A DNA stretch of 64,000 nucleotides. Source: Campylobacter coli (GTDB lineage: Bacteria; Campylobacterota; Campylobacteria; Campylobacterales; Campylobacteraceae). This document shows, in pieces, positions 32,808 through 41,719 of the stretch. Positions within the stretch are counted from its first letter, which is position 1. Each line of letters opens with the position of its first letter. Under the pieces are notes generated by a model that did not search any database, had not been told where the DNA came from, and saw only the letters and a program-made list of their open reading frames with translations. Position numbers and translations under genes: made by a program. The stretch spans positions 1,116,001 through 1,180,000 of the forward strand of contig CP154437.1 in NCBI GenBank assembly GCA_039516895.1. The letters are read 5' to 3'.

Positions 32808-33697
32808 TGCTAGATGATGATTTCTTAAAAGAAAAACAAAATATACGCCAAAAAATGCTTAAATTTTCTCGTGCCGTCAATCAAGGTAAACCTTTGGATG
32901 ATGATTTAAAAGAAGAAATCTCTAGTGATGATATTTTAAGACGCCGCTTTAAAAAACGTTCAAATCGTTTCTTAGATGAAGTAGAAGAAGAGTATGAGTT
33001 AGAATATACAAAAAAATCAAATATATATTTAAAAGAAGACTTGATAAATGTTAAATTAGAAGAAAAACAATCTTTGGCTAAAAAAATTTTTTCCAAAATA
33101 AAAGAAAAAAATAAAAACCAAGAACCAAAAAATAAAAAAACAAAAAAACTTTTTTCTTTTCTGAAGAAAAAAGAAATTCAAGCTATACAAAATAAAACTA
33201 CTCACAATAACACTCAAGAAAAATATTTGCACACAGACAAGCAAACAGAAATTAAAAAATTACAAAATGATAAGATCCAACCCGCACAAACTGACTTAAA
33301 ACCTGATATAAGACAAAGCCTAGAAAATTTACAAAAAAAAATACAAACACAAGAAATAAAAGCAGAGATTGAAAAACCCGAAATTCAGCCCATTAAAACA
33401 GAATACGATGAAGATGCGCAAAAAGTTAAAAATGTATTACTAGAAGGATTTAGCAATGCTACTAAAGAAGATAAAAATCTCAATTTTAATCATTTGCTTT
33501 TTGCTGTATTATTTGTCAGTTTTACTCTTGTTTTATTTGCACCACAAATTTATATAAGAAATCAAATTTACTATCTTAGTCGAGAAATTGCTACTTTAAG
33601 AGTAGAAGAAAGTGTACTTGATGAAGAAAATAAAGATTTAAAAAGACGCTTGGAAATCATGCGCTTTCAAAATCAAATTTTAGATTATTTAGAATGA
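32807..33697 (+). CDS. Single-pass coiled-coil membrane protein, FtsL candidate
   Basis: The 296-residue product has a long, highly charged cytoplasmic part (residues 1 to about 225, Lys/Glu/Gln-rich), one membrane helix (about residues 229-248), and a short periplasmic tail of about 48 residues with heptad leucines and valines (LSREIATLRVEESVLDEEN). This membrane-plus-leucine-zipper end is the FtsL layout, and position directly after rsmH is the classical ftsL position. Annotation as FtsL is an inference. The 225-residue extension is far longer than the short tail of enteric FtsL. The last 13 bases overlap a convergent gene. Confidence 0.6.
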   Translation: MLDDDFLKEKQNIRQKMLKFSRAVNQGKPLDDDLKEEISSDDILRRRFKKRSNRFLDEVEEEYELEYTKKSNIYLKEDLINVKLEEKQSLAKKIFSKIKEKNKNQEPKNKKTKKLFSFLKKKEIQAIQNKTTHNNTQEKYLHTDKQTEIKKLQNDKIQPAQTDLKPDIRQSLENLQKKIQTQEIKAEIEKPEIQPIKTEYDEDAQKVKNVLLEGFSNATKEDKNLNFNHLLFAVLFVSFTLVLFAPQIYIRNQIYYLSREIATLRVEESVLDEENKDLKRRLEIMRFQNQILDYLE

Positions 33698-34176
33698 ATG
33701 ATTTTTTCTAAAACATATTGTTCTAAATTTGCTTTTGGAATTTCTTCCTTTAAGGCTTCTTTATAAAAATTGCCGGCCATAATAGAATATTTTTCATACG
33801 CAAAATAAGGAAAATGCAAAGCCCACGCTTTTTGTATTAATTTTTTTGAAATCATTTTGCGAGCATAAACCTTAAAAATATCGTAAGAAATAAAAACACA
33901 TGCGGTAACAGCTACGGCACTGATTATACTGATATGAAAATCAAGACGAGTAAAAAGATAATGCGTAATGAGTAATAATGGTAATAAAATCAAAGCGCAG
34001 AAAATTCCAAAATATATATAAGAATTTAAAATTTTAAAATTAAAATTAAGTTTGGAAGGATCCACAAGCATTCCATCATTAAATAAAGCATTAGCTTCAA
34101 GTAAATCGCGCAAGAGAACAGGCTGATCGGATATCTTAAAAAGAAAATTACAACTAAAATCTTTAAATTTTTTCAT
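33685..34176 (-). CDS. Two-helix membrane protein of unknown function
   Basis: The 163-residue product has a soluble N terminus (residues 1-45), two membrane helices (about residues 50-72 and 80-102), then a basic amphipathic stretch and a helical C-terminal domain (about 110-163). No family recognised. From memory it corresponds to Cj0691. Its 3' end overlaps that of the FtsL candidate by 13 bases in convergent orientation, with no terminator visible between them. Confidence 0.65.
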   Translation of the reverse strand: MKKFKDFSCNFLFKISDQPVLLRDLLEANALFNDGMLVDPSKLNFNFKILNSYIYFGIFCALILLPLLLITHYLFTRLDFHISIISAVAVTACVFISYDIFKVYARKMISKKLIQKAWALHFPYFAYEKYSIMAGNFYKEALKEEIPKANLEQYVLEKIIHSK

Positions 34177-34238
34177 ATTTTTTACACTTTTAAATTTTTA
34201 GTTTAAAATACTATCTAAAGAAAATTAAATTTGGGTTA

Positions 34239-34263
34239 AAACAAAAGCTTTTAGCTTTTGTTT
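34239..34263 (-). terminator. Terminator of pta-ackA
   Basis: AAACAAAAGCT (34239-34249) pairs with AGCTTTTGTTT (34253-34263) around three bases, overlapping the ackA stop. On the minus strand the stem ends in GTTTTAACCC. Confidence 0.75.
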
Positions 34264-35441
34264 ATCAACTCTTCTGTAATTCTAGCAATCTCAAGCTCTT
34301 CATCTGTAGGAATGATAAAAATCTTTACTTTAGAATTAGCGGTGCTAATCATTCTTTCACAGCTTGATTTTTCATTATTTAATCCTATATCAAGTTCGAC
34401 ACCAAGATGAGATAATCTTTCGCAAACTTTTTGGCGAACCGAAGCGGCATTTTCACCTATACCACCTGTAAATATAATAGCATCCGTTCTAGGTAAAACC
34501 GTAAAATAAGCCCCTATATATTTTAAAAGGCGGTAACAAAACATATCAAAAGCCAAACGCGCTCTATCATCGCCTTGCTCTATTTTCGCTCCTATATCTC
34601 TAAAATCATTAGAACCGCAAATTCCATAAAGTCCGCTTTTTTTATTAAGCAAAGTGTCGATTTCCTCTATTGTTAAGCCCTTAAGATTACTGATAAATGG
34701 TAAAATTGCTGGATCTAAATCACCACAGCGAGTTCCCATAACAAGACCTTCAAGAGGAGTAAAACCCATAGAAGTATCTATACTTTTACCTCCTTCAATA
34801 GCACAAACACTTGCACCATTTCCAAGATGTGCTGAAATTGCATTTAAATCTTCTTTGTCTTTTCCAAGCAATTTAGCAGCTCTAGCACTTACAAAAGCAT
34901 GAGAAGTACCATGAAAACCATATCTTCTTATATTGTGCTTATCATAAAAATCATAAGGTAAAGCATACATATAAGCAAAATCAGGCATAGTACGATGAAA
35001 TGCTGTATCAAAAATCACTGTATTTTTAACATTAGGCGCAGCCTTCATCATCGTTTTAATGCCCGCTAAATGCGCAGGATTATGCAAAGGCGCAAAAATA
35101 CTAACTCTATCAATTTCTTTTAATACATAATCATCAACCAAACAATGCTCGCTTAAATTTCTTCCCCCATGCACTATACGATGACCACAGCCATCTAGCG
35201 CATTTAAATCTTCTAAAATTCCAGATTCTTTAAAAAGCTCATTGACAATTTGTAAACCATGTTCGTGATTTTTTATAGGAAGTTCTCTTTCAAATTTTTC
35301 ATCATTTAAAGCATTTTTTAGTATAACTTTTGATTTTTCTTCTCCAATTTTTTCCACCAAACCACTAGCTTTAACCACCTTATCATCAAAAAATTTAAAT
35401 TTAATAGACGAGGAGCCTGAATTTAAAACTAAAATCTTCAT
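34251..35441 (-). CDS. ackA: Acetate kinase
   Basis: The 396-residue enzyme swaps acetyl phosphate + ADP with acetate + ATP. It has the N-terminal LVLNSGSSSIKFKFFD, the second signature YGFHGTSHAFVSARA near residue 175, HLGNGASVCAI near residue 205, and IIFTGGIGENAASVRQ near residue 325. It lies 13 bases downstream of pta, making the Pta-AckA route for acetate overflow or assimilation and for acetyl phosphate, a possible phospho-donor to response regulators. Confidence 0.97.
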   Translation of the reverse strand: MKILVLNSGSSSIKFKFFDDKVVKASGLVEKIGEEKSKVILKNALNDEKFERELPIKNHEHGLQIVNELFKESGILEDLNALDGCGHRIVHGGRNLSEHCLVDDYVLKEIDRVSIFAPLHNPAHLAGIKTMMKAAPNVKNTVIFDTAFHRTMPDFAYMYALPYDFYDKHNIRRYGFHGTSHAFVSARAAKLLGKDKEDLNAISAHLGNGASVCAIEGGKSIDTSMGFTPLEGLVMGTRCGDLDPAILPFISNLKGLTIEEIDTLLNKKSGLYGICGSNDFRDIGAKIEQGDDRARLAFDMFCYRLLKYIGAYFTVLPRTDAIIFTGGIGENAASVRQKVCERLSHLGVELDIGLNNEKSSCERMISTANSKVKIFIIPTDEELEIARITEELINKS

Positions 35442-35454
35442 TTATTTTCCTTTC

Positions 35455-36957
35455 TTACTGTGCTTGTATGGCACTTAAAATAACTGTATCCACTATATCA
35501 TCAACCAAGCATCCGCGACTTAAATCATTTACAGGTTTTTTAAGTCCTTGCAAAATAGGACCGATTGCTAAAGCATTTGCTGTTCTTTGTACAGCCTTAT
35601 AGCAAATGTTTGCGGCATCAAGATCAGGAAAAACATATACATTTACATTGCCCGCTATCTTAGAATTTGGCATTTTTTTAGCAGCGGTTTTAGGGTCATA
35701 AGCACAATCAAATTGCATAGGACCATCGATATTTAATTCTGGATATTTTTCCTTGGCAATTTTCAAAGCTTCTTTAACAAGATCTACGCTCTCGCCTTTG
35801 CCGCTGTCTCCGCTAGAATAAGAAAGTAAAGCTATCCTTGGCTCAATACCAAAAGACTTCGCAGTCATGGCACTCACATAAGCACTGGTTGCAAGTTGTT
35901 CAGCATTTGGATTTGGATTTACAGCGCAGTCTGCAAAAGCTAAGACTTTATCATCAAGCCCCATAAAGAAAATTCCCGAAACAGAATCAACACCCTCTTG
36001 AGTTTTAATAATCTGAAGTGCAGGACGAATAGTTTCAGCTGTAGTTGTAGATGCTCCACTTACCATAGCATCAGCTTTTCCACTATGTATTAACAAGGTT
36101 CCAAAATAAGTCCTATCTTTAACTAATTCTTTAGCCTCTTCAAGGCTCATTCCCTTAGATTTTCTTGCTTCATATAACAAAGTAGCAAATTCTTCATTGT
36201 ATTCTGAATTAAGCGGATTGAGTATTTTTACTGCGGTTAAATCAAGCCCTAATTCATCAGCTTTTTGTTTGATATCTTGCTCATCACCCAACAAAATAAG
36301 ATCAACCACACTGCTTTTTAACAAAATTTCAACTGCTTTTAAAATTCTTTCATCATTACTTTCTGGCAAAACAACAGTTTTTTTATTTTTAACACTTTTT
36401 TTAATGAGTTCATATTTAAAACGATGTGGAGTCATAAAATCATAAGCTTGCAACTTATGCACTTCTTCAAAATTAAAATTTTCATTAATCAAGGCGTAAT
36501 CTTTGCCATCTAAAGCTTCATCAAAATACTTTTGAGCTATTAACTTATCTTCATCATTGATAATAGCCGCTATAGGAGTGTTAAGATTTTTCGCCAATTT
36601 TATACTTAGATCAAAACCATCAAGTATTCCAAATTCACAAAAACTATTAACAAGAACAAAATCATATTTACGATTTAATTCTTCATATTCTTCTAAGATG
36701 GTATTGAAAAAACTATGCGGATCTTTGCTAAATTCTTCCATAGCTTCTCTAAAAGTAAAACTATAAGCATTTTTTAATGTTTGCTTGATATCAAATTCCT
36801 CAAGCCATCCTTGCAAAACAGGAATACGATGTACATAAATCACAGGACAATAAATAGCTATATTTTTATATATCTTGCTATAGTTTTTCAATAATTTCGT
36901 GGTGATTAATGTATTTAACTCATCACTCCTAGATCTCATCAAATAAAGATTTGCCAT
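35455..36957 (-). CDS. pta: Phosphate acetyltransferase
   Basis: The 500-residue product converts acetyl-CoA + phosphate to acetyl phosphate + CoA. The C-terminal PTA domain (about residues 180-500) has VVLPESNDERILKAVEILL, the SGASTTTAETIRPALQII segment near residue 300, and ALLSYSSGDSGKGESVDL near residue 373. The N-terminal 170 residues form a shortened regulatory region, so it is intermediate in length between short Pta proteins and the 714-residue E. coli form. It is in an operon with ackA and diverges from flgH. Confidence 0.95.
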   Translation of the reverse strand: MANLYLMRSRSDELNTLITTKLLKNYSKIYKNIAIYCPVIYVHRIPVLQGWLEEFDIKQTLKNAYSFTFREAMEEFSKDPHSFFNTILEEYEELNRKYDFVLVNSFCEFGILDGFDLSIKLAKNLNTPIAAIINDEDKLIAQKYFDEALDGKDYALINENFNFEEVHKLQAYDFMTPHRFKYELIKKSVKNKKTVVLPESNDERILKAVEILLKSSVVDLILLGDEQDIKQKADELGLDLTAVKILNPLNSEYNEEFATLLYEARKSKGMSLEEAKELVKDRTYFGTLLIHSGKADAMVSGASTTTAETIRPALQIIKTQEGVDSVSGIFFMGLDDKVLAFADCAVNPNPNAEQLATSAYVSAMTAKSFGIEPRIALLSYSSGDSGKGESVDLVKEALKIAKEKYPELNIDGPMQFDCAYDPKTAAKKMPNSKIAGNVNVYVFPDLDAANICYKAVQRTANALAIGPILQGLKKPVNDLSRGCLVDDIVDTVILSAIQAQ

Positions 36958-36981
36958 TATTTTCTCCTTGGTTTTAAAAAG

Positions 36982-37002
36982 TGGAACACTCTTTGCTTTA
37001 TA
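36982..37002 (+). promoter_or_regulatory. Sigma-54 promoter of flgH
   Basis: TGGAAC (36982-36987) and TTTGCTT (36992-36998) form a canonical -24/-12 promoter. The 21-base core is identical to that before flgG2, although the genes are 9 kb apart and on opposite strands. The start codon is about 66 bases downstream of the -12 GC. Confidence 0.92.
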
Positions 37003-37061
37003 CTTACTTGAAAAACTATTTTAACAAATAAAAATGAAATTTCATCATTTAAAGGACGAAA

Positions 37062-37760
37062 ATGAAAAAAGTTTTATTCTATGTGTTACCTTTTGCATTT
37101 TTTGGATGTTCTGCAACAGTAGATCCACAAATTTCTATGAAGCCGCCTGCTTATGTAGAAGAGCTTGCACCCAAACAAAGCAACAATGTAGAAACTGCAC
37201 CCGGATCACTTTTTGGAAAAGGAGATAATCCTTTATTCTCTGATAAAAAGGCGATGAATGTAAATGATTTAGTTACTGTGGTTATCCAAGAAAGTACCAC
37301 TCAAAGCACTCAAGCCAATAAGGCCACAAGTAGAACCAATACTTCCAATTTAGGAGGGGGAGCTTTAACAGGTGGAAGTGGCTTGCTTGGAACTGCAATT
37401 GATAAAGTAAATGCTTATTCTAATATAGGCTTTCAAACCAATAGTACTAACAACTACCAAGGAACAGGTGCTCAAAGTCGTAATGAAAGTTTTAATACTA
37501 CAATTTCAACACGCGTGATTAAAATTTTATCTAATGGCAATTATTTTATCGAAGGTTCAAGAGAGCTTTTGATTAATGGAGAAAAACAAATCATACAACT
37601 TAGCGGTGTGATTCGTCCTTATGATATCGGTCAAGATAATACTATAGATAGTAGATATATAGCAGATGCAAAAATTCTTTACAAAACCGAAGGTGAAGTG
37701 GATAGAAGTACTAGAAAACCTTGGGGAAGCAAAGTCATAGAAGCTATATGGCCTTTTTAA
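37062..37760 (+). CDS. flgH: Flagellar L-ring lipoprotein FlgH
   Basis: The 232-residue outer-membrane ring protein starts with a lipoprotein signal MKKVLFYVLPFAFFGC, acylated at Cys16. Family motifs are SLFGKGDNPLFSDKKAMNVNDLVTVVIQE near residue 47, and the C-terminal SGVIRPYDIGQDNTIDSRYIADAKI near residue 185, ending WGSKVIEAIWPF. AAAGGA precedes the start. It is monocistronic, driven by sigma-54, with a strong 14-bp terminator. Confidence 0.97.
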   Translation: MKKVLFYVLPFAFFGCSATVDPQISMKPPAYVEELAPKQSNNVETAPGSLFGKGDNPLFSDKKAMNVNDLVTVVIQESTTQSTQANKATSRTNTSNLGGGALTGGSGLLGTAIDKVNAYSNIGFQTNSTNNYQGTGAQSRNESFNTTISTRVIKILSNGNYFIEGSRELLINGEKQIIQLSGVIRPYDIGQDNTIDSRYIADAKILYKTEGEVDRSTRKPWGSKVIEAIWPF

Positions 37761-37768
37761 ATAAACTT

Positions 37769-37803
37769 AAAATTTAAGTCCTTAAAATTAGGACTTAAAT
37801 TTT
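37769..37803 (+). terminator. Terminator of flgH
   Basis: A perfect 14-bp stem, AAAATTTAAGTCCT (37769-37782) with AGGACTTAAATTTT (37790-37803), has a seven-base loop and begins eight bases after the stop. Confidence 0.85.
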
Positions 37804-37808
37804 ATTGC

Positions 37809-37844
37809 GATTTTATTTTAAACATCCATACTTAAAATAAAATC
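37809..37844 (-). terminator. Hairpin at the end of ispG
   Basis: A perfect 13-bp stem of almost pure A-T, GATTTTATTTTAA (37809-37821) with TTAAAATAAAATC (37832-37844), overlaps the ispG stop and stands directly beside the flgH terminator. Confidence 0.6.
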
Positions 37845-38917
37845 TATTCTTTTATCTCTCTACTCTTAACCTCATCTTCTACTTCAGCTAAAAATCTATC
37901 CACAAGTTCATTTTCTTTGAGTTTTGCTACAACTTCTCCATGTCTTATAACAAGTCCTTGATTTTTTCCAAAAGCTATAGCTACATCAGCACCCTTAGCC
38001 TCGCCTAAAGCATTGACAACACAGCCCATAACACTGATATTTAGAGGCTCTTTGATATGTTTAGTTTTTTCTTCTACGATTTTAATAGCGCTAATTAAAT
38101 CACTTTGAATTCTTCCACAAGTTGGACATGAGATGATATTTACTCCACTTTTTTGCACTCCGCTATCTTGCAAAATTGCTCTTGCGACTTTGATTTCTTC
38201 TTCGAGCTCACCGGTCATTGAAACTCTCATAGTATCACCTATACCTTTAAGAAGCAAATTGCCCAAAGCAATAGAACTTTTTATCGTGCTGTGAAATTTA
38301 GTCCCTGCTTCTGTTACTCCTAAATGAAAAGGATAATCACAAAGCGGTCTTAATCTTTCATAGGCTTCTATGGTCTTTTGAGTATCAGAGGTTTTCATCG
38401 AAATTTTTATATCAAAAAAATCCAAATCCTCTAAAAGCTTGATATTATACAATGCACTTTCTAGCATTGCGTCTACGCCATATCCATATTTATCGCTGAA
38501 TTCTTTTTCTATGGAGCCATGATTGACGCCTATACGTATAGGAATACCTCGCTCCTTGCAAGCTTTTACTACTTCTTTAATATTTTCTTTTGAGCCTATA
38601 TTGCCTGGATTTATACGAACTCCATCAATAAATTCAGCACAAAATACAGCTAAATTGTGATTAAAATGTATATCTACAATCAAAGGCAAAGGACTTTTTG
38701 CCTTAATCTCTTTTAAAGCTCTTGCATCCGCCATATCCAAACATGCCAAACGCACGATATTAGCTCCTGCAAAATAAAGCCGATTAAGTTGCTCTAAAGA
38801 ACCTTCAATATCTCTTGTTTTAGTAAAGAGCATAGATTGCACCGAAATAGGCGCATCTCCACCTATTAAAACATCACCCACTTTAATTTGTCTTGTCTTA
38901 AATCTTTTATATTCCAT
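37844..38917 (-). CDS. ispG: 4-hydroxy-3-methylbut-2-enyl diphosphate synthase
   Basis: The 357-residue iron-sulfur enzyme of the MEP isoprenoid route (older name gcpE). Motifs: [20 protein letters not shown] (residues 10-29), [14 protein letters not shown] near residue 100, [10 protein letters not shown] near residue 130, and the [4Fe-4S] ligands CPTCGR near residue 265 with [16 protein letters not shown] near residue 300. The start is placed at 38917 (MEYKRF), since a 24-residue longer frame runs into priA and lacks homology. In NCTC 11168 a variable gene lies upstream by recollection; here priA is 58 bases away. Confidence 0.94.
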   Translation of the reverse strand: MEYKRFKTRQIKVGDVLIGGDAPISVQSMLFTKTRDIEGSLEQLNRLYFAGANIVRLACLDMADARALKEIKAKSPLPLIVDIHFNHNLAVFCAEFIDGVRINPGNIGSKENIKEVVKACKERGIPIRIGVNHGSIEKEFSDKYGYGVDAMLESALYNIKLLEDLDFFDIKISMKTSDTQKTIEAYERLRPLCDYPFHLGVTEAGTKFHSTIKSSIALGNLLLKGIGDTMRVSMTGELEEEIKVARAILQDSGVQKSGVNIISCPTCGRIQSDLISAIKIVEEKTKHIKEPLNISVMGCVVNALGEAKGADVAIAFGKNQGLVIRHGEVVAKLKENELVDRFLAEVEDEVKSREIKE

Positions 38918-38975
38918 TTTCAGCTTCTTTTTGTAAATAATTTTTAAAATTTTAGCTATTTTTTGCTTTAATTCC

Positions 38976-40814
38976 TCATAAAAAATCAATAGGATCTATA
39001 TCTACGCTAACATTTTTAAAATTTAAAGCATATTCTTGTATTTTAATTAAAGCTTTATAAAAATCGCTACGAAGTAATATATAAAAACGATATTGCCCTT
39101 TTAACATTTCTATACTACAAGCTCCATATCCTATAATTTCAACTTTTAAAATGTGACTGATTTGATCAACTAATTTTTTACACAAATTTTGAGCCTGCTT
39201 TTGCTCTTTATCTTCGATCACAATTCTCAAAAGACGCTTAAAAGGAGGATAAAGATCTTTTCTGTTTTCTAATTCATCTTGCAAAAAGCTATCATAATCC
39301 TCTATATATCGTTCAAAAAAATTCCTATTTTTTGTTTGTAAAAGCACCCTTCCTTCGCCTTTGCGCCCTGCTCTTCCTGCTACTTGCATAGCCAAAGCTA
39401 AAGTTTCTTCACTTGCTTTAAAATTAGGGCGAAACAAATACTCATCAAGTCCTAAAATAACGCTTAAATCTACACTATGATAATCATGTCCTTTAGCAAG
39501 CATAGAAGTTCCTATAAGTATATCAATATTATTTTCGTTAAAATCTTTCAAAATGGCATTAAGTTTTCGAATGCTTGTAATCTCATCGCTGTCAAATTTA
39601 GCTATCCTTGCCAAAGGTAAAGCTTCTTGCAAAAGTTCTTGTAATTCTGCTGTACCCATCTTCCTAGCCTCTAGCATTGCACCTTGACAACTAGGACAAT
39701 TTTGCTCTATCAAAGAAGTATAATTACAATAATGACACTTTAAAACATTTCTTTTTTTATGTAAACTCATAGCAATAGAACAAAAAGGACATTTTATGGT
39801 TTGCCCACAATCTTTGCAAACAATTTGCCTAAAATTAGCCTTTGTGGGTAAAAAAATGATAGCTTGCTTTTGATTTTCCAAACTTTTTTTCAACTCACCT
39901 AAAAGCATAGGGGTTATACCCAGTTCGCTTTCGTCGTATAAAAAATGTTTCTTACTTTCAAAAAAAGTACCCTTAAGCCTGAAACTCTTTTGCTTGTAAA
40001 AACTCGTTAAAGAAGGGGTAGCAGAGCCTAAAAGCACTTTGATATCAAATTTTGAACTCAAAAAAAGCGCTAAATCCCTAGCATTAATATAGGGTTGATT
40101 AGACGCTTTGTAAGAATTATCATGTTCTTCATCCACTATGACAAGTCCTAAATTTACAAAAGGTAAAAATAAAGCCGATCTTGCTCCTGCGACCAAAAGT
40201 GTTTCACCCTTGCAAAAACGCTCTAAATTTTCTTGCTTTTTTTTCTTTGAAATTTTAGAATGCCATAGAAAAAATTTATCTTTAAAATATACCTCTAAAC
40301 GCTTTTGCATCTGTGGAGTAAGAGAAATTTCTGGCATTAAAAGCAAAACTTGTTTTCCTTGTTCTAAATATTGCTTTATTAAACAAATATAAATTTCAGT
40401 TTTCCCACTACCTGTATCTGCAAAAAGCAAAGAAGTGGGATTAGTTTTTACAAATTCTAAAGCTTCTTTTTGCTTTTGGCTTAATTTGGGTTCATTTTCT
40501 ATTTTAACCGGATCACAAGTATAGGTTTGATGAGTAGAAAAAAGTCCTAATACAAAGCCTAGTTTCGAAGTATAATAATACGAAATAAATTTCGCCAATT
40601 CAAATTGCACACAGCTTAACGAAAAAGGTGTAATTTCTTTAATCTCTTTTGTTTGAAATTCAGGCTTTTGGCATTCTTTTAATACTAAAGCTCTAAGATT
40701 TTTTTTATTTTTTAAATCAATAATAACCTCCCTTAAAGCCGGAATTTCTTCCTCGCTATGAAAGATTAAATTTTGCAAATAAAGTCCAAAAACTGCTAAT
40801 TCATAATATCTCAT
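38976..40814 (-). CDS. priA: Primosomal replication restart helicase
   Basis: The 612-residue superfamily 2 helicase restarts stalled replication forks. It has Walker [16 protein letters not shown] (about residues 155-169), Walker B as [12 protein letters not shown] near residue 225, eight zinc-binding cysteines in [13 protein letters not shown] and [11 protein letters not shown]...CPSC (about residues 335-380), and the helicase end [30 protein letters not shown] near residue 470. It is shorter than the 732-residue E. coli form, mostly in the N-terminal DNA-binding part. It overlaps the pseudopilin gene by four bases. Confidence 0.94.
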   Translation of the reverse strand: MRYYELAVFGLYLQNLIFHSEEEIPALREVIIDLKNKKNLRALVLKECQKPEFQTKEIKEITPFSLSCVQFELAKFISYYYTSKLGFVLGLFSTHQTYTCDPVKIENEPKLSQKQKEALEFVKTNPTSLLFADTGSGKTEIYICLIKQYLEQGKQVLLLMPEISLTPQMQKRLEVYFKDKFFLWHSKISKKKKQENLERFCKGETLLVAGARSALFLPFVNLGLVIVDEEHDNSYKASNQPYINARDLALFLSSKFDIKVLLGSATPSLTSFYKQKSFRLKGTFFESKKHFLYDESELGITPMLLGELKKSLENQKQAIIFLPTKANFRQIVCKDCGQTIKCPFCSIAMSLHKKRNVLKCHYCNYTSLIEQNCPSCQGAMLEARKMGTAELQELLQEALPLARIAKFDSDEITSIRKLNAILKDFNENNIDILIGTSMLAKGHDYHSVDLSVILGLDEYLFRPNFKASEETLALAMQVAGRAGRKGEGRVLLQTKNRNFFERYIEDYDSFLQDELENRKDLYPPFKRLLRIVIEDKEQKQAQNLCKKLVDQISHILKVEIIGYGACSIEMLKGQYRFYILLRSDFYKALIKIQEYALNFKNVSVDIDPIDFL

Positions 40815-41257
40815 AATAATTCTTTACAATATTTTTCACTAAGACATTCTAAAATAGCAAAATCAGCATTATAAAAAAAATCAACCCATTCTTTTGCATT
40901 TAAAAAAAATCTATATCGATTAGGTGCTGTTTTCATCCAAGCATTTAAATTAGAGTAAATAGGTGCATGGAGTAAAGAATAAGTGCAATTTTGACTAGCT
41001 TGACAATAAAATAACTTTTCTTTTTGAGTATTGATTTTTGCTTCATCAAGATTAGGAGAAAAAGCACTGATTTGTTTGAGTTCAACTTGAGTACGCATAA
41101 GAGCTAAAGCTGAATTTAGCATTTCATAGTCTATTTTCAATTTTAATAATTTCGCATTATTTTTATTTTGATTGGCAAAAGAGAAGCTTAAACTTGCCAA
41201 TATCCCTAAAATCAATATCACAAAAATAAGCTCTAAAAGAGTAAAAGCCTTTTTCAT
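40811..41257 (-). CDS. Type II secretion / type IV pilus-like pseudopilin
   Basis: The 148-residue product has a class III prepilin leader: KKA followed by FTLLELIFVILILGILASL, with the cleavage point after Ala4 and the needed Glu5 of the mature protein. The rest is a long helix continuing into a small globular part with paired cysteines (YCQAS...CTYSLL and CLSEKYC). A prepilin peptidase is required but not in the window. In Campylobacter, pseudopilin-like proteins belong to the Cts natural transformation machine; whether this one does is an inference. It is coupled by overlaps to priA below and a small protein above. Confidence 0.85.
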   Translation of the reverse strand: MKKAFTLLELIFVILILGILASLSFSFANQNKNNAKLLKLKIDYEMLNSALALMRTQVELKQISAFSPNLDEAKINTQKEKLFYCQASQNCTYSLLHAPIYSNLNAWMKTAPNRYRFFLNAKEWVDFFYNADFAILECLSEKYCKELL

Positions 41258-41499
41258 TTTACAGGGAGTTCTTCATTGATCGCTTTTATAAGTTTTTTAA
41301 GTTCTCTTTCTAAGATGTAATTCTCATAGCTTTTTTTTACAAAAGCATCGACGAAACGCTTTAATTCTATTTTTTTAGTGCCACCAGAAATAAGAGCGAT
41401 ATCATCTTCCAAAAAATTCGCAAATTCTCCACTGCATTTAACAATGAAATCCTTTGCAGAAACATTGATAATAACTTGTTTTAAATTATCACTTGCCAA
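41254..41499 (-). CDS. Small protein between ZapB-like and pseudopilin genes
   Basis: The 81-residue product has a strand-rich first half (QVIINVSAKDFIVKCSGEFANFL) and a helical, basic second half (RFVDAFVKKSYENYILERELKKLI). No family recognised. The pattern is loosely like the ZapA small division proteins, but this cannot be claimed from reading. It overlaps the coiled-coil gene upstream by 11 bases and the pseudopilin downstream by four, so its product amount is tied to theirs. Confidence 0.6.
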   Translation of the reverse strand: MASDNLKQVIINVSAKDFIVKCSGEFANFLEDDIALISGGTKKIELKRFVDAFVKKSYENYILERELKKLIKAINEELPVK

Positions 41500-41719
41500 G
41501 TACAGCCTCTATTTTTTTGAAAATATCTTCACTTTCTATATTGCGAGACTTAAGCTCTTCTTCTAAACGCATGATTTGATTGCTCTTTGCTTCATTTTGC
41601 GCTTTTACGCTTACAAGTTCGTTTCTTAAATTTTCATTTGCTTCGCACACTTCATTGTATTTTTCAATCAACTCATTGACTTTATCTGACATTGTGTTAA
41701 TAATTTTTTCATCGAACAT
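41489..41719 (-). CDS. Small ZapB-like coiled-coil protein
   Basis: The 76-residue product is an uninterrupted coiled coil (about residues 8-60: VNELIEKYNEVCEANENLRN to MRLEEELKSRN) with a short tail IFKKIEAVLGK. Size, acidity and the closing Leu-Gly pattern are like E. coli ZapB, which links the division ring to the nucleoid, but low-complexity coils align by chance, so this is a suggestion only. A GAAGG site precedes the start, and the gene heads the string ending in priA. A TACAAT box lies at 41773-41768. Confidence 0.6.
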   Translation of the reverse strand: MFDEKIINTMSDKVNELIEKYNEVCEANENLRNELVSVKAQNEAKSNQIMRLEEELKSRNIESEDIFKKIEAVLGK

